A stretch of DNA of 59,119 nt from Ruminococcus sp. GTDB taxonomy: Bacteria; Bacillota; Clostridia; Oscillospirales; Acutalibacteraceae. Location: contig JAFUOM010000068.1 in NCBI GenBank assembly GCA_017481885.1, positions 1 through 59,119 of the forward strand, given 5' to 3'. Shown here in pieces: positions 43,232 through 52,636 of this stretch; the first letter of the stretch is position 1, and every line of letters starts with the position of its first letter. A model generated the notes under the pieces. That model was not told where the DNA came from. It did not search any database and worked only from the letters and a program-made list of their open reading frames with translations. A program made the translations under genes and the position numbers.

Positions 43232-43386
43232 CTCCCCACGTAGTAACAAGATTTTTTATCTTCGCTTTTCAGTATACCACAATTCATATCTCGTCACATA
43301 GCAAAAGATTTCGACAAATTATTGTGTATTTTGCATAATAATTATTATCATCTTTTGCATTTTTGTTAAGAAAAACTAATTTTCTG

Positions 43387-43415
43387 TTGACATTTTCTGT
43401 AAGTCCTTATATACT
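43387..43415 (+). promoter_or_regulatory. Promoter of the sigma-factor gene
   Basis: TTGACA (43387-43392), 17-base spacer, TATACT (43410-43415), 36 bases before the ATG. Confidence 0.8.
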
Positions 43416-43450
43416 ATACTGTAGATATGTGTACTTGTGAGGTGACGACT

Positions 43451-44044
43451 ATGAACGAAGGTTTTTGCTCATTTGATAAGTTTGATGACACTGTTCTTGT
43501 CGGCTTCATAAAGTCGGGAGGAACGCTTTGTGATGAAGCGTTTGAAAATATGTGTGCCAGATATATGGGACTCATCTCGTCTATCGCGTCCAAATTCAGG
43601 AATTGCTTTGAGTTTTACGAGCACTCTGACATTATGCAGGAAGGCTTAATCGGTCTTATGTTTGCGTGCAGGACTTTTGACACAAACGGCGGAATGTCTT
43701 TCAAGAACTACGCTATGCTTTGCGTTGAAAATCGTTTCCGCACCATCCGTCGTCACACTCAGGCAAAGTCCCGTGTTCCCGAAAACAACATCGAACCTAT
43801 TGACGATTCTTTGAATGTGGTTGAGGACATCACCTCTATGTCAATGCAGGAAACTCTTGAGATAAAAGAGTTTTTGAACAGCGTTTACGCTAAAATCGAG
43901 GACTTGCTCTCTCCTTTTGAAAAGAACGTTCTGTCGCTTCACCTGTGCGGTTACTCATACAAAGAGTCTGCAGAAAAGCTCTCGGTTTCCGACAAAGCTG
44001 TTGACAACGCTTTGTATCGCATCCGCAAAAAGCTGTCGCAATAG
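43451..44044 (+). CDS. SigH-like RNA polymerase sigma factor, 197 aa
   Basis: Sigma-70 family without region 1. Region 2 (DIMQEGLIGLMFACRTFDTNGGMSFKNYAML, about 63-95) and region 4 HTH (YSYKESAEKLSVSDKAVDNALYRIRKKL) closely follow the layout of SigH, the stationary-phase/early sporulation factor of Bacillus and clostridia. It lacks an anti-sigma neighbour. The start is ATG 43451 with GAGGTGA five bases before it. Whether this species sporulates is not shown. Confidence 0.82.
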   Translation: MNEGFCSFDKFDDTVLVGFIKSGGTLCDEAFENMCARYMGLISSIASKFRNCFEFYEHSDIMQEGLIGLMFACRTFDTNGGMSFKNYAMLCVENRFRTIRRHTQAKSRVPENNIEPIDDSLNVVEDITSMSMQETLEIKEFLNSVYAKIEDLLSPFEKNVLSLHLCGYSYKESAEKLSVSDKAVDNALYRIRKKLSQ

Positions 44045-44063
44045 TCGCAATAAACGGTAATAT

Positions 44064-44119
44064 ATCCCGAAAAGTGTTCGGCGGTGCAACTCCGTCGCGG
44101 GATTTTATAAATTTTTTTA
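44064..44119 (+). terminator. Terminator-like structure after the sigma-factor gene
   Basis: ATCCCG pairs with CGGGAT and CGGCGG with CCGTCG around loop TGCAACT, with a nine-base bulge (AAAAGTGTT). A T7 run follows at 44113-44119. Confidence 0.6.
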
Positions 44120-44133
44120 AGTGAGGTTACACT

Positions 44134-44418
44134 ATGTACGAAGACAAAACTCTGGTTTGCAAAGATTGTGGTGCTGAATTTGTATTCACAGCAGGCGAAC
44201 AGGAATTCTATGCAGAAAAAGGGTTCGTAAACGAACCACAGCGTTGCAAGGCTTGCAGAGTTGCTCGCAAAAATGCTGTTAAATCAGCTCGCGAGATGCA
44301 CACTACAACATGTGCACAGTGCGGTGGTGAGGCTACCATTCCATTCAGACCAATGGAAGGTAAGGACTACTATTGCAGCGAATGCTTTGCAAAGAAGAAA
44401 GAAGCAGAAGAAGCTTAA
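44134..44418 (+). CDS. Zinc-ribbon protein, 94 aa
   Basis: Two CxxC pairs (CKDC...CKAC and CAQC...CSEC) make two treble-clef or ribbon zinc sites; the start VCKDCGAEFVFTAGEQEFYAEKGF matches the zf-trcl-type probable zinc-binding domain. No catalytic part. Function unknown; such proteins are frequent small stand-alone genes in clostridia. Confidence 0.85.
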   Translation: MYEDKTLVCKDCGAEFVFTAGEQEFYAEKGFVNEPQRCKACRVARKNAVKSAREMHTTTCAQCGGEATIPFRPMEGKDYYCSECFAKKKEAEEA

Positions 44419-44518
44419 GATATACCGCACAACACCATAATATCGCTTTTTCACGGCGTCCGATTGTCGGACGCCTTTTTTCTTTATGAATGTGTTTTGA
44501 CAATAATAATCTTTGATA

Positions 44519-44547
44519 TTGTTTTTTATGCCGTTTTGTGGTATATT
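44519..44547 (+). promoter_or_regulatory. Promoter of the DUF1858 gene
   Basis: TTGTTT (44519-44524), 17-base spacer, TATATT (44542-44547), 40 bases before the ATG. Confidence 0.5.
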
Positions 44548-44586
44548 AGTCTAAAATATTACAACATACTTCACGGAGGTTTTACT

Positions 44587-44781
44587 ATGGATAAGGTTAC
44601 AAAATTTGATATCATCGGCGATGTACTTGACAAGTACCCACAGACTGCTCAGTTTTTCCTTGAAATGGGTATGCACTGCCTTGGTTGCCCTTCCGCAAGA
44701 GGCGAGACCATTGAGCAAGCTTGTATGGTTCATTCTGCTGACTGCGATGCTCTGATTGAAAAAATCAATTCTGTTATCTGA
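44587..44781 (+). CDS. DUF1858 redox-disulfide protein, 64 aa
   Basis: Single DUF1858 domain: ILDVL-like start (IIGDVLDKYPQTAQFFLEMGMHC) and the CLGC disulfide. Related domains occur fused to ScdA or hybrid-cluster proteins and are thought to act in redox or Fe-S repair. The ATG at 44587 follows GGAGG with correct spacing; an upstream in-frame ATG is ignored. Confidence 0.88.
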   Translation: MDKVTKFDIIGDVLDKYPQTAQFFLEMGMHCLGCPSARGETIEQACMVHSADCDALIEKINSVI

Positions 44782-44787
44782 TAAGCT

Positions 44788-45447
44788 ATGAGACTTTTTT
44801 CTCTTGATAACAGGCTCTCTCTTTGTGCATCATTTGTCCGCAGTGGAGTAAAACTTGCTGACATCGGCACAGACCACGCTTATCTTCCTGTGTGGCTTGT
44901 AAAAAACGGCGTTGTCAACACTGCTCTTGCTTGTGATATAAACGAAGGACCACTCTCTTTTGGTCAGGAAACTGTCAACCGATATGAGCTGTGTGACAAC
45001 ATAGAGTGCCGACTTTCTGACGGACTTAAAGTAGTTAATGAGGACGAGGTTGACGACATCGTCATTGCCGGTATGGGCGGTGAACTGATTGCTAAGATTC
45101 TGAGTGACTGCACTTGGGCAAAAAACAAAGACAAGCACTTCATTTTACAGCCTATGACAAAGTGCGAGGTGCTCATTGAATACCTGTACGAAAACGGCTT
45201 TGAAATTTTGGAGCAAAAGGCTTGTGAGTGCGACAAAAAACACTACACAGTTATGCTCGTAAAACACACAGGACACCACTGCGATATTGACAAAAGCTTT
45301 CTTTTTGTCGGCAAGCTCGACCTTTCAGATGAAAATTCGAAGCTCTATCTTTCACACGTACTGTCACATCTTAAAAAGCGTTCTCTGTCCGACAAATCAC
45401 TTTTGCCTGTTATAGAAAAAATCGAAGGAGAACTCCAAAATGATTAA
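44788..45447 (+). CDS. trmK: TrmK, tRNA m1A22 methyltransferase, 219 aa
   Basis: Methylates A22 in tRNA. RLSLCASFVRSGVKLADIGTDHAYLPVWLV and IVIAGMGGELIAKIL are the family's SAM and catalytic segments. In Firmicutes it is nearly always followed by the Nif3-like gene, as here, with an 8-base overlap. Confidence 0.93.
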   Translation: MRLFSLDNRLSLCASFVRSGVKLADIGTDHAYLPVWLVKNGVVNTALACDINEGPLSFGQETVNRYELCDNIECRLSDGLKVVNEDEVDDIVIAGMGGELIAKILSDCTWAKNKDKHFILQPMTKCEVLIEYLYENGFEILEQKACECDKKHYTVMLVKHTGHHCDIDKSFLFVGKLDLSDENSKLYLSHVLSHLKKRSLSDKSLLPVIEKIEGELQND

Positions 45448-46201
45448 TATAAAAGACGTTGTTGCTGTTGCTGACAAGTACGCTCCGTTTGACACTCAGG
45501 CTGAATTTGACAATTCAGGTTTTCTCGTTGGCGATGTAAATATGGAGATTGATAAAGCCCTGTGTTGCCTTGATATTACAGACGAAGTTATTGAAGAGGC
45601 AAAAGCAAAGGGTTGTAAGCTTATTATAAGCCACCACCCTGTCATTTTTGCTCCGCTTAGAAAAGTAAGCTCACAAAGCATTGTGTACAAGCTGATTAAA
45701 AACGACATCGCGGCACTTTGTCTGCACACCAATTTTGACAGAGCAAAGGTGCACGGCGTTAATGAGAAACTTGCTGGCGCTTTGAATTTACAAGATACGG
45801 TTTTGTATCCTGAGGACTTTTTGTGCATCGGTACTTTGAGCGAAGAATTAAACGACGAAGACTTTGCAAATCTTGTTAAAAAACAGCTTAATGCACAGGC
45901 TGTGAAGTTTACCCAAAACAACGGTAAAATGATTAAAGTAGTTGCGGTAAGCTCAGGTGCAGGAAGTGAAGCTGTTGAACTTTTCAAACAGTACGGCTTT
46001 GATGCACTGGTCACAGGAGAGCTTAAACATCACCACCTGCTTTATGCAAAGGAGAACTCCCTTTGTGCTGTTGAAGCAGGACATTTCGAAACAGAAAACA
46101 TCGCTGTAAGCTCAATTGTTGCTATGTTACGTCAGGATATAGGCGAAAACGAACTTGAGTTTTTTGTATCAGACAGCCTCTCACCTGTTCAATTTGTGTA
46201 A
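45440..46201 (+). CDS. Nif3-like dinuclear-metal protein (YqfO type), 253 aa
   Basis: NIF3 family with two-metal site residues in ISHHPVIF, LHTNFD and a C-terminal GHFETE. Proposed to be a GTP cyclohydrolase-like or regulatory protein; no function is settled. Its RBS lies inside trmK. This is the short form without the middle PII-like insert of Bacillus YqfO. Confidence 0.92.
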   Translation: MINIKDVVAVADKYAPFDTQAEFDNSGFLVGDVNMEIDKALCCLDITDEVIEEAKAKGCKLIISHHPVIFAPLRKVSSQSIVYKLIKNDIAALCLHTNFDRAKVHGVNEKLAGALNLQDTVLYPEDFLCIGTLSEELNDEDFANLVKKQLNAQAVKFTQNNGKMIKVVAVSSGAGSEAVELFKQYGFDALVTGELKHHHLLYAKENSLCAVEAGHFETENIAVSSIVAMLRQDIGENELEFFVSDSLSPVQFV

Positions 46202-46228
46202 GTTTTTTAAAAATTAATAACACTCCAC

Positions 46229-46268
46229 GCGGAAAATCAGTTTCAAAAATGCTGATTTTCCGCTTTTT
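46229..46268 (+). terminator. Terminator after the Nif3-like gene
   Basis: GCGGAAAATCAG / CTGATTTTCCGC perfect 12-base-pair stem followed by T5. Confidence 0.92.
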
Positions 46269-46353
46269 ATTGCACATTTTGTCGTATTTTGAGCGTTTAT
46301 ATCTCAAATATGTATTAAAAATAAATATTTTGTATTATATATGTAAAAAAGAA

Positions 46354-46382
46354 TTGCAAAAGCATAGCTTGTTTGTTATAAT
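46354..46382 (+). promoter_or_regulatory. trmB promoter
   Basis: TTGCAA (46354-46359), 17-base spacer, TATAAT (46377-46382). The leader then holds TGTGGTTT...AAACCACA (46414-46432), a small hairpin before the RBS. Confidence 0.75.
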
Positions 46383-46456
46383 ATTGTAATGTAAATAACT
46401 ATATGTGGTAATATGTGGTTTTTTAAACCACAAAATGAAGCAACTAAAAGGTGACT

Positions 46457-47113
46457 ATGAGAATCAGAAAAAAGAAGTGGGCACAACCCGAACTTGATAT
46501 GTGTCCGTATTTTGTAAAAGACCCTAAATCCCACTTTGGAAAGTGGAAAGAATTCTTTAATAATTCAAACGAAATCGAGCTTGAAGTCGGTTGTGGCAAG
46601 TGTAGCTTTGTAGCTCAAAAAGCACTCCTCAATCCCGACAAAAACTTCATCGCTGTTGACATCAAAAGTGATATGCTCGGCGTTGGCAGAAGAAACATTG
46701 AAAAACTTTTTGCTGATAACGGCAAAAAAGTTAACAACATCGCACTTGTTGCATTTAATGTTGAAAACATTGATGAGCTCATCAGCAAGGATGACAACAT
46801 CAAGCGTATGTACATCAACTTCTGCAATCCGTGGCCAAGAGAAAAGCACAAAAAGCGCAGACTCACTCACACTACAAAGCTCAACAAGTACCGCAGCTTT
46901 TTGAGTGATAACGCACAGATTCACTTTAAAACCGACAATGACGAGTTGTTTGAAGAAAGTATCCCTTACTTTGAAGAATGTAACTTCTCGATTGACTACA
47001 TCACCCGTGATTTACACAACAGTGATGTTACTGACAACATTATGACAGAGCACGAAACAATGTTTTCTGCCGAAGGTATTAAAATCAAGCATTTAAAAGC
47101 GACTATGCTTTAA
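46457..47113 (+). CDS. trmB: TrmB, tRNA m7G46 methyltransferase, 218 aa
   Basis: Methylates G46 in the tRNA variable loop. The SAM site ELEVGCGKCSFV, the signature NFCNPWPREKHKKRRL and HFKTDNDELFEES are present. The start is ATG 46457 after AAAGGTGACT. The lipoprotein gene follows by 35 bases. Confidence 0.95.
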   Translation: MRIRKKKWAQPELDMCPYFVKDPKSHFGKWKEFFNNSNEIELEVGCGKCSFVAQKALLNPDKNFIAVDIKSDMLGVGRRNIEKLFADNGKKVNNIALVAFNVENIDELISKDDNIKRMYINFCNPWPREKHKKRRLTHTTKLNKYRSFLSDNAQIHFKTDNDELFEESIPYFEECNFSIDYITRDLHNSDVTDNIMTEHETMFSAEGIKIKHLKATML

Positions 47114-47148
47114 GATGACTTAAACTTAACAAAAAGGAGGATGCCGTT

Positions 47149-48462
47149 GTGAAAAACTTCAAAGTGATTCTGGCTGTTATGCTGACGCTGTTACTATCAG
47201 GATGCACTGCTTTTTCCTTTGATGGTTCAGCGATTATGTGTCCTCCGAAAGCCACAGGAAGCAAAGCAGAAATCCAGAAACTTATCGACAAACAAACAAA
47301 AGGTGACTACACGTTAAAGTATCCAAAAAACGGTACCAACCGCAGTTCGATAGTTCAAAAAGATTTTGACAACGACAACGAAGAAGAAGCTGTTGCTTTT
47401 TACGCCGACAAGGATAACTCAACGGTTCACGCTTTGTTTGTCGAATGTAAAAAAGGCGACTACTCAATCATCAGCGACATTGTTCTGGACGCCACAAGCG
47501 TTGACCTTGTGGACTTTGCTGACTTAAACGGCGACGGCACTTACGAAATCCTTATCGGATGCTCAACTGCTACATCTTCAAAAAACTCTCTTTGTGTTTA
47601 TGACTATTTTGAAACCATTGAGCAGCTCGACATCACCGCTACTTATTCAAGTCTTGTTGCGGGGGACTTCAACCTCGATAAAGCTGACGACATTCTTCTC
47701 ATCTCGCTTTATTCAAGCGACGTTACCGCTAACGCAAAACTGCTCAGCTATACAAAAGGAACTCTCAGCGAAGTAAGCACAGCAGAGCTTGACCCTGATG
47801 TCACTTCGCTTTCGAAAGTTCAGTACGGTCAGATTGCCTACGGCGTATATGGTGCTGTTATTGACGGCATCAGCTCAACAGGCGACTACACCACACAGGT
47901 TGTACTGTTTGATTCTTCCCGTCCTGCACTTTTAAATCCGCTTTACACCTACTCCGGCTACAGTGCAACACGCCGTTCAACTCAGCTTTGTTCTTTGGAT
48001 GCTGACAACGACGAGTTGATTGACGTTCCTGTGTGCAAGCTCATGCCTTATAGCGAAAACGAGGCTGTGTCCACAGTAGCAATACAGGTTGACTGGTCAA
48101 ATTTCGACACAACATCCTACACACTCAAAACAAACTTTTCTTCTATTCTTTGCCCTAAGGACGGCTACAGCCTGACTATCCCGCAAAAATGGACCGACGT
48201 TGTTACAGCAAGATACAACGAAAAAGAACACGAAACTACTGTTTCTGCGTTCAAGTATGTCGGCAACACTTTTAAACTCGCCGAAAAAATAGTTTCAATC
48301 AAAGCTTATAAAGAGGAAGATTTTGACAAAAACAGTTCGGGTTACATTGAATTTTTACGTTCCGGCTCTACTGTTTACGCTTACTCTATTGGAAAAGCCG
48401 GCGATTACTTGTCAATATCGGGTGATGAACTAAAAGCTATGTTCACACTCGTTAATCAATAG
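47149..48462 (+). CDS. FG-GAP/VCBS-like lipoprotein, 437 aa
   Basis: The signal ends in the lipobox LLSGC (Cys at about 19), so it is a membrane-anchored lipoprotein. Repeated segments such as DFDNDNEEEAVAFY, DLNGDGTYEILIG, DFNLDKADDILLIS and DADNDELIDVPV look like blades of an FG-GAP/VCBS-type beta propeller, each with a calcium-type loop. The start is GTG behind AAGGAGG. It lies directly before a two-component system and may feed it an envelope signal; that is inference. Confidence 0.82.
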   Translation: MKNFKVILAVMLTLLLSGCTAFSFDGSAIMCPPKATGSKAEIQKLIDKQTKGDYTLKYPKNGTNRSSIVQKDFDNDNEEEAVAFYADKDNSTVHALFVECKKGDYSIISDIVLDATSVDLVDFADLNGDGTYEILIGCSTATSSKNSLCVYDYFETIEQLDITATYSSLVAGDFNLDKADDILLISLYSSDVTANAKLLSYTKGTLSEVSTAELDPDVTSLSKVQYGQIAYGVYGAVIDGISSTGDYTTQVVLFDSSRPALLNPLYTYSGYSATRRSTQLCSLDADNDELIDVPVCKLMPYSENEAVSTVAIQVDWSNFDTTSYTLKTNFSSILCPKDGYSLTIPQKWTDVVTARYNEKEHETTVSAFKYVGNTFKLAEKIVSIKAYKEEDFDKNSSGYIEFLRSGSTVYAYSIGKAGDYLSISGDELKAMFTLVNQ

Positions 48463-48506
48463 ATTTAATTCAACTTATAACACTATTCATAAACGGAGGT
48501 TTTGTT

Positions 48507-49208
48507 ATGAAAAAGATTCTTGTTTGCGAAGACGAGGCTGCTATCCGCGATTTTGTGGTAATCAACCTTCGCCGTGCAGGCTATGAGGTTGTAGAAGCCG
48601 ACTGCGGTGAGATGGCTCTGCAAAAGTATGAAGAAAGCAACGGCGATTTCGATGTTGCAATCCTTGATATCATGATGCCTGGTATCGATGGCTTACAGGT
48701 TTGTAAGGAACTTCGAAACAAAAACTCAGGTATCGGCATTATTATGCTTTCAGCAAGAACTCAGGAGATGGACAAGGTTACAGGTCTTATGCTCGGAGCT
48801 GACGACTATATTACAAAGCCATTCTCACCATCTGAGCTTACAGCACGAGTTGACGCTCTTTACAGACGTGTAGCTTTAGCTGAACAGAAAGCTGAGAACA
48901 ACTTTAAAGAAGAGCTTAAGTCAGGTATCTTCACACTCAATCTCAGAAACCGTGCTTTAATGAAGAACGGCAAGATGATTGAACTCACACAGGTTGAATT
49001 CCAGATTATGGAGTACTTCTTCTCTAACCCTGGCGTTGCTTTGGACCGTACAGACATCTTAAATCACGTTTGGGGCGAAGCGTATGTTGGCGAAGAAAAA
49101 ATCGTTGACGTTAATATCCGCAGACTCAGAATGAAGGTTGAAGACGAGCCATCTAACCCTAAGTACATTGTGACTGTATGGGGTCTTGGCTACAAGTGGG
49201 ACACATAA
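48507..49208 (+). CDS. OmpR/PhoB-family response regulator, 233 aa
   Basis: Receiver domain with acidic pocket (ED near residue 8-9), phospho-acceptor Asp in VAILDIMMPG (about 54) and Lys in ITKPF. The C-terminal winged helix (LTQVEFQIMEYF...VNIRRLRMKVE) binds DNA. The partner kinase is encoded 99 bases downstream. PhoP/YycF-like in sequence, but the regulon is unknown. Confidence 0.94.
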   Translation: MKKILVCEDEAAIRDFVVINLRRAGYEVVEADCGEMALQKYEESNGDFDVAILDIMMPGIDGLQVCKELRNKNSGIGIIMLSARTQEMDKVTGLMLGADDYITKPFSPSELTARVDALYRRVALAEQKAENNFKEELKSGIFTLNLRNRALMKNGKMIELTQVEFQIMEYFFSNPGVALDRTDILNHVWGEAYVGEEKIVDVNIRRLRMKVEDEPSNPKYIVTVWGLGYKWDT

Positions 49209-49225
49209 TCTGTAAAATTAGCATC

Positions 49226-49246
49226 AAATCAGATTAGCTGATTTTT
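49226..49246 (+). terminator. Weak terminator or attenuator between regulator and kinase
   Basis: AAATCAG-ATTAG-CTGATTT with a T5 run. The short seven-pair stem could lower kinase expression relative to the regulator. Confidence 0.5.
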
Positions 49247-49257
49247 CATCTGCGTTA

Positions 49258-49289
49258 GCAGATATATCACTGCAAAGTCAATGACTTTG
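49258..49289. repeat. 32-base structured intergenic repeat, copy 2
   Basis: GCAGATATATCACTGC then hairpin CAAAGTC-AAT-GACTTTG, directly before the kinase RBS. Compare 41660-41691. Confidence 0.75.
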
Positions 49290-49307
49290 CCAAAAGGAGG
49301 TTTGGGA

Positions 49308-50774
49308 ATGTTTAAAGGTATCACAAAGCGTTGGATTATCAACACATTCGGTGTCATCATCGCTGTAATAACGCTGCTGGTTGTTTGCTTAAGTGTGCTT
49401 GTTCAATCCCTGACCTACTCGTCCATTGAGCAAGCGTTGCTCAACAGAAACAGCGAGCTTTCGTCGGTTTTCCCGGGATACAGATGCGAAAACACCGCAG
49501 ATTTCCAGAACACAGCTTCAAAATATGTCGAAGACTTTATGTTCAAAGAAAATATGGAACTGATGGTTATTAATGCATCCGGCAGAGTAACAATCACTTC
49601 AACCGGCTTTGAACCTGACGAAACGACAGCTATGCCCGACTACGAAGAAGCCCTCACCGAAGACGACGGCTTTTCGCAATGGACGGGAAAGCTCAGCTCA
49701 GGCGAAAAGGTTATGGCTACCACTCACATAATCAAAAATTCAAACTCTACCCCTGTGGGAGCAATCCGCTACGTGGTGTCTTTAAGAAAAGCCAACCTTT
49801 ACACATTCGTCACAACGCTAATAGCAATTTTTATAGGCATTATCATAATCGCTTGTGTTGCCTTTTCGGGAAGCTACTTCATCCGCTCTATCGTTAACCC
49901 TGTAAGAGAAATGAGCGAAACAGCCAAAAAAATCGCTCAAGGTGATTTTGACCAGAAGCTCACCAAAATGTATGATGACGAAATAGGTGATTTGTGCGAC
50001 TCAATCAACGATATGGCTAAGGAGCTCGATGAATCCGAAAAGCTCAAAAACGACTTTATATCCCGTGTTTCTCACGAACTTAGAACTCCGCTGACAGCCA
50101 TCAAAGGCTGGGCTGAAACAATGCAGTACGGTGTACCTGACCGCATCACACTCGAAAAGGGTATGTCGGTCATCGTTTCCGAGAGTTCACGTCTAACAGG
50201 CATCGTTGAGGAACTGCTCGATTTCTCCAAGCTTCAGTCGGGCAGACTGATTATGAATATGCAGAAAATCGACATCCTTGCCGAGGTTGACGAAGCTATT
50301 TATATGTTCAAAGAACGTGCTTTATCCGAAGGTAAACACCTGCTCTACGATGAGCCTGAAATGATGCCTCCTGTTTACGGCGACCGTAACAGATTAAAAC
50401 AGGTGTTCATCAATGTTCTGGATAACGCACTCAAATACACCCCTGAGGGTGGTATGGTAGGCGTTCAGGTTTATCAGGATTTCAAGGAAGATATGATTAA
50501 AATCATCGTCGCTGACAATGGTTGCGGTATTTCTCAGGACGATATTCCTAAAATCAAGGACAAGTTCTACAAGGCTAATCAGAAGGTCAACGGTTCAGGT
50601 ATCGGACTTGCTGTTGCTGACGAGATTGTCAAGCTCCACTCGGGTCATCTCGACATTGACTCAAGTCTCGACGTTGGTACAACGGTAACCGTGAGTATTC
50701 CTACCTACAAAAACCAGATTGAGGAAGAGAACGCCAGATTGATTGCGGAAAATAATGATATAAAAAAGGATTAA
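49308..50774 (+). CDS. Membrane sensor histidine kinase (PhoR/WalK type), 488 aa
   Basis: Two helices (about 12-37 and 163-190) flank an extracellular sensor of about 125 residues. A HAMP domain, HisKA with the phospho-acceptor His in SHELRTPLTAIKGW, and an HATPase with N box (NVLDNALKYT), G1 (DNGCGI) and GSGIGLA follow. No PAS domain is evident. The start is ATG 49308 behind AAAGGAGG. It ends four bases before yqhQ. Confidence 0.93.
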   Translation: MFKGITKRWIINTFGVIIAVITLLVVCLSVLVQSLTYSSIEQALLNRNSELSSVFPGYRCENTADFQNTASKYVEDFMFKENMELMVINASGRVTITSTGFEPDETTAMPDYEEALTEDDGFSQWTGKLSSGEKVMATTHIIKNSNSTPVGAIRYVVSLRKANLYTFVTTLIAIFIGIIIIACVAFSGSYFIRSIVNPVREMSETAKKIAQGDFDQKLTKMYDDEIGDLCDSINDMAKELDESEKLKNDFISRVSHELRTPLTAIKGWAETMQYGVPDRITLEKGMSVIVSESSRLTGIVEELLDFSKLQSGRLIMNMQKIDILAEVDEAIYMFKERALSEGKHLLYDEPEMMPPVYGDRNRLKQVFINVLDNALKYTPEGGMVGVQVYQDFKEDMIKIIVADNGCGISQDDIPKIKDKFYKANQKVNGSGIGLAVADEIVKLHSGHLDIDSSLDVGTTVTVSIPTYKNQIEEENARLIAENNDIKKD

Positions 50775-50777
50775 ATT

Positions 50778-51764
50778 ATGTCAGATACAAATCAAAGAAA
50801 AATCACTTCCATCGGTGGCAGTGCGCTGATTGAAGGTATAATGATGCGTGGTCCTAAGCGTACCACAATAGCCGTAAGAACCGGCGAAAACGAAATTCAC
50901 ACTGAAGATATCAACACACCTTCCATTTCATCAAAAGGCAAGTTTTTCAGACTTCCTTTAATCAGAGGCGTGGTTGGTATTATCGATTCAATGCGACTAA
51001 GCTACAAGGCGCTTTCGGTTTCTGCCGACAAAGCACTTGAAGCAGGCACTGTTGAAGACGAAGAACCATCGAAGTTTGAAAAATGGCTCACAGATAAATT
51101 CGGCGACAAACTGATGAATGTCATTATGGTATTTGCAACCGTTCTTGGCGTAGCGTTGTCGCTTGGCTTGTTCTTCTTTTTGCCATCTTTCCTGTACGAT
51201 ATGCTGGCACTCGCCTTTCCATCAATTACTGAAATAGTGCTTGCTAAATCAATTTTTGAGGGTGTGCTCAAAATCGCTCTCTTCCTGTCTTACATTATGC
51301 TTTGCTCAAGAATGGAAGAAATGAAGCGTGTGTTTATGTACCACGGTGCTGAGCACAAGACTATTTTCTGCTACGAAGCAGAACTTCCGCTCACTGTCGA
51401 AAACGTTAAGAAGCAGAGCAGATTCCACCCAAGATGCGGCACAAGCTTTTTGGTTATCACTCTTTTAGTTGGAATTTTGATTGGTCTGTTGATTCCTGCA
51501 CAGCCATTTGGTATCAGCTTTTTAAGACCTGTATTCAAGCTTTTGCTCTTACCTCTTATGATTGGCTTAGGATACGAAGTAATTAAGCTCTGTGGTAAAT
51601 ACGACAACAAATTCACAAGATTTCTTGCAGCTCCTGGTGTATGGGCACAGCACATCACAACAAAAGAGCCTGACGATAAAATGATTGAGGTTGCAATCAC
51701 AGCAATGACTGCTGTTATCCCTGACGACGGCTCAGACATCATCCAGAACTGCTGTGATAAATAA
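50778..51764 (+). CDS. YqhQ-like DUF1385 membrane protein, 328 aa
   Basis: DUF1385: GGSALIEGIMMRGP start, YHGAEHKTIFCYE motif and RFHPRCGTSFL. About four transmembrane helices. Function unknown in the family. It is usually followed by prmC, as here. Confidence 0.9.
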   Translation: MSDTNQRKITSIGGSALIEGIMMRGPKRTTIAVRTGENEIHTEDINTPSISSKGKFFRLPLIRGVVGIIDSMRLSYKALSVSADKALEAGTVEDEEPSKFEKWLTDKFGDKLMNVIMVFATVLGVALSLGLFFFLPSFLYDMLALAFPSITEIVLAKSIFEGVLKIALFLSYIMLCSRMEEMKRVFMYHGAEHKTIFCYEAELPLTVENVKKQSRFHPRCGTSFLVITLLVGILIGLLIPAQPFGISFLRPVFKLLLLPLMIGLGYEVIKLCGKYDNKFTRFLAAPGVWAQHITTKEPDDKMIEVAITAMTAVIPDDGSDIIQNCCDK

Positions 51765-51772
51765 TTAATACA

Positions 51773-52621
51773 ATGACAGTAAAAGAAGCGTATAACTACA
51801 CTAAAAAACTTTTAGAAAAGGCGGGCGTGGAAAACCCCGCCTTTGATGCTATATATTTGTTTGAACACGTCTTTTCCCTATCCCGCACCGACATCACTGT
51901 TTTCGGTGACAAGGAGATTGACGAAAGCAAGATGGATGCACTTATTGAGTGTGTAAACCGTCGTGCAAACGGCGAACCTGTGCAGTATATCACGGGCGAG
52001 TGGTACTTTATGGGTAACACTTACAAGGTGTCCGAAGGCGTGCTCATTCCTCGTGACGACACCGAGGTACTTGTTTGTGCGTGCCTTGACATTCTGAAAA
52101 ACAAACGAAACTGCAAAATTGTTGACTTGTGTTCAGGTTCAGGCATAATCGCAATAACGCTCAAGCAAAACTTTAAAGATTCAACGGTTTACGCAGTCGA
52201 AAAAAGTCCTGTTGCGTTTAAGTGTCTTTGCGACAATATTAACCTAAACGCAGTTGATGTAATCGGTGTTCACGCTGACTTATACTATTGCGACAACATC
52301 ACTCCTGACAACAGCCTTGACCTGATTGTTTCTAACCCTCCGTACATCATAAGTGACGAAATCAAAACTCTGCAAAGAGAAGTTCAGTTTGAGCCAACTC
52401 TTGCTCTGGACGGCGGAAAAGACGGCTTTGATTTTTACCGAGGTATCATATCTGTATGGTCAAAGAAACTCAAAACAGGTGGTCACATCGCTTTCGAAAT
52501 CGGCGAAAACCAGTTTGAGTACATTAAATCCCTGCTTATTGATGCTGGATTTGAAGATGTAAAAGGCTATCTTGATTTATCTAACACAGTGCGTGCAGTA
52601 ACAGCTATTTACAATCCGTAA
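51773..52621 (+). CDS. prmC: PrmC, release factor glutamine methyltransferase, 282 aa
   Basis: Methylates the Gln of the GGQ motif in RF1 and RF2. An N-terminal helical domain (RRANGEPVQYITG), SAM loop VDLCSGSGIIAIT and catalytic IVSNPPYI are present. It usually lies beside prfA; here prfA is not in view. Confidence 0.95.
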   Translation: MTVKEAYNYTKKLLEKAGVENPAFDAIYLFEHVFSLSRTDITVFGDKEIDESKMDALIECVNRRANGEPVQYITGEWYFMGNTYKVSEGVLIPRDDTEVLVCACLDILKNKRNCKIVDLCSGSGIIAITLKQNFKDSTVYAVEKSPVAFKCLCDNINLNAVDVIGVHADLYYCDNITPDNSLDLIVSNPPYIISDEIKTLQREVQFEPTLALDGGKDGFDFYRGIISVWSKKLKTGGHIAFEIGENQFEYIKSLLIDAGFEDVKGYLDLSNTVRAVTAIYNP

Positions 52622-52636
52622 CCCAAAATTACAATT

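Noticed and set aside
44064-44119. Riboswitch before the zinc-ribbon gene
   Set aside because: The fold reads as a bulged terminator of the sigma-factor gene and does not match a riboswitch class I know.
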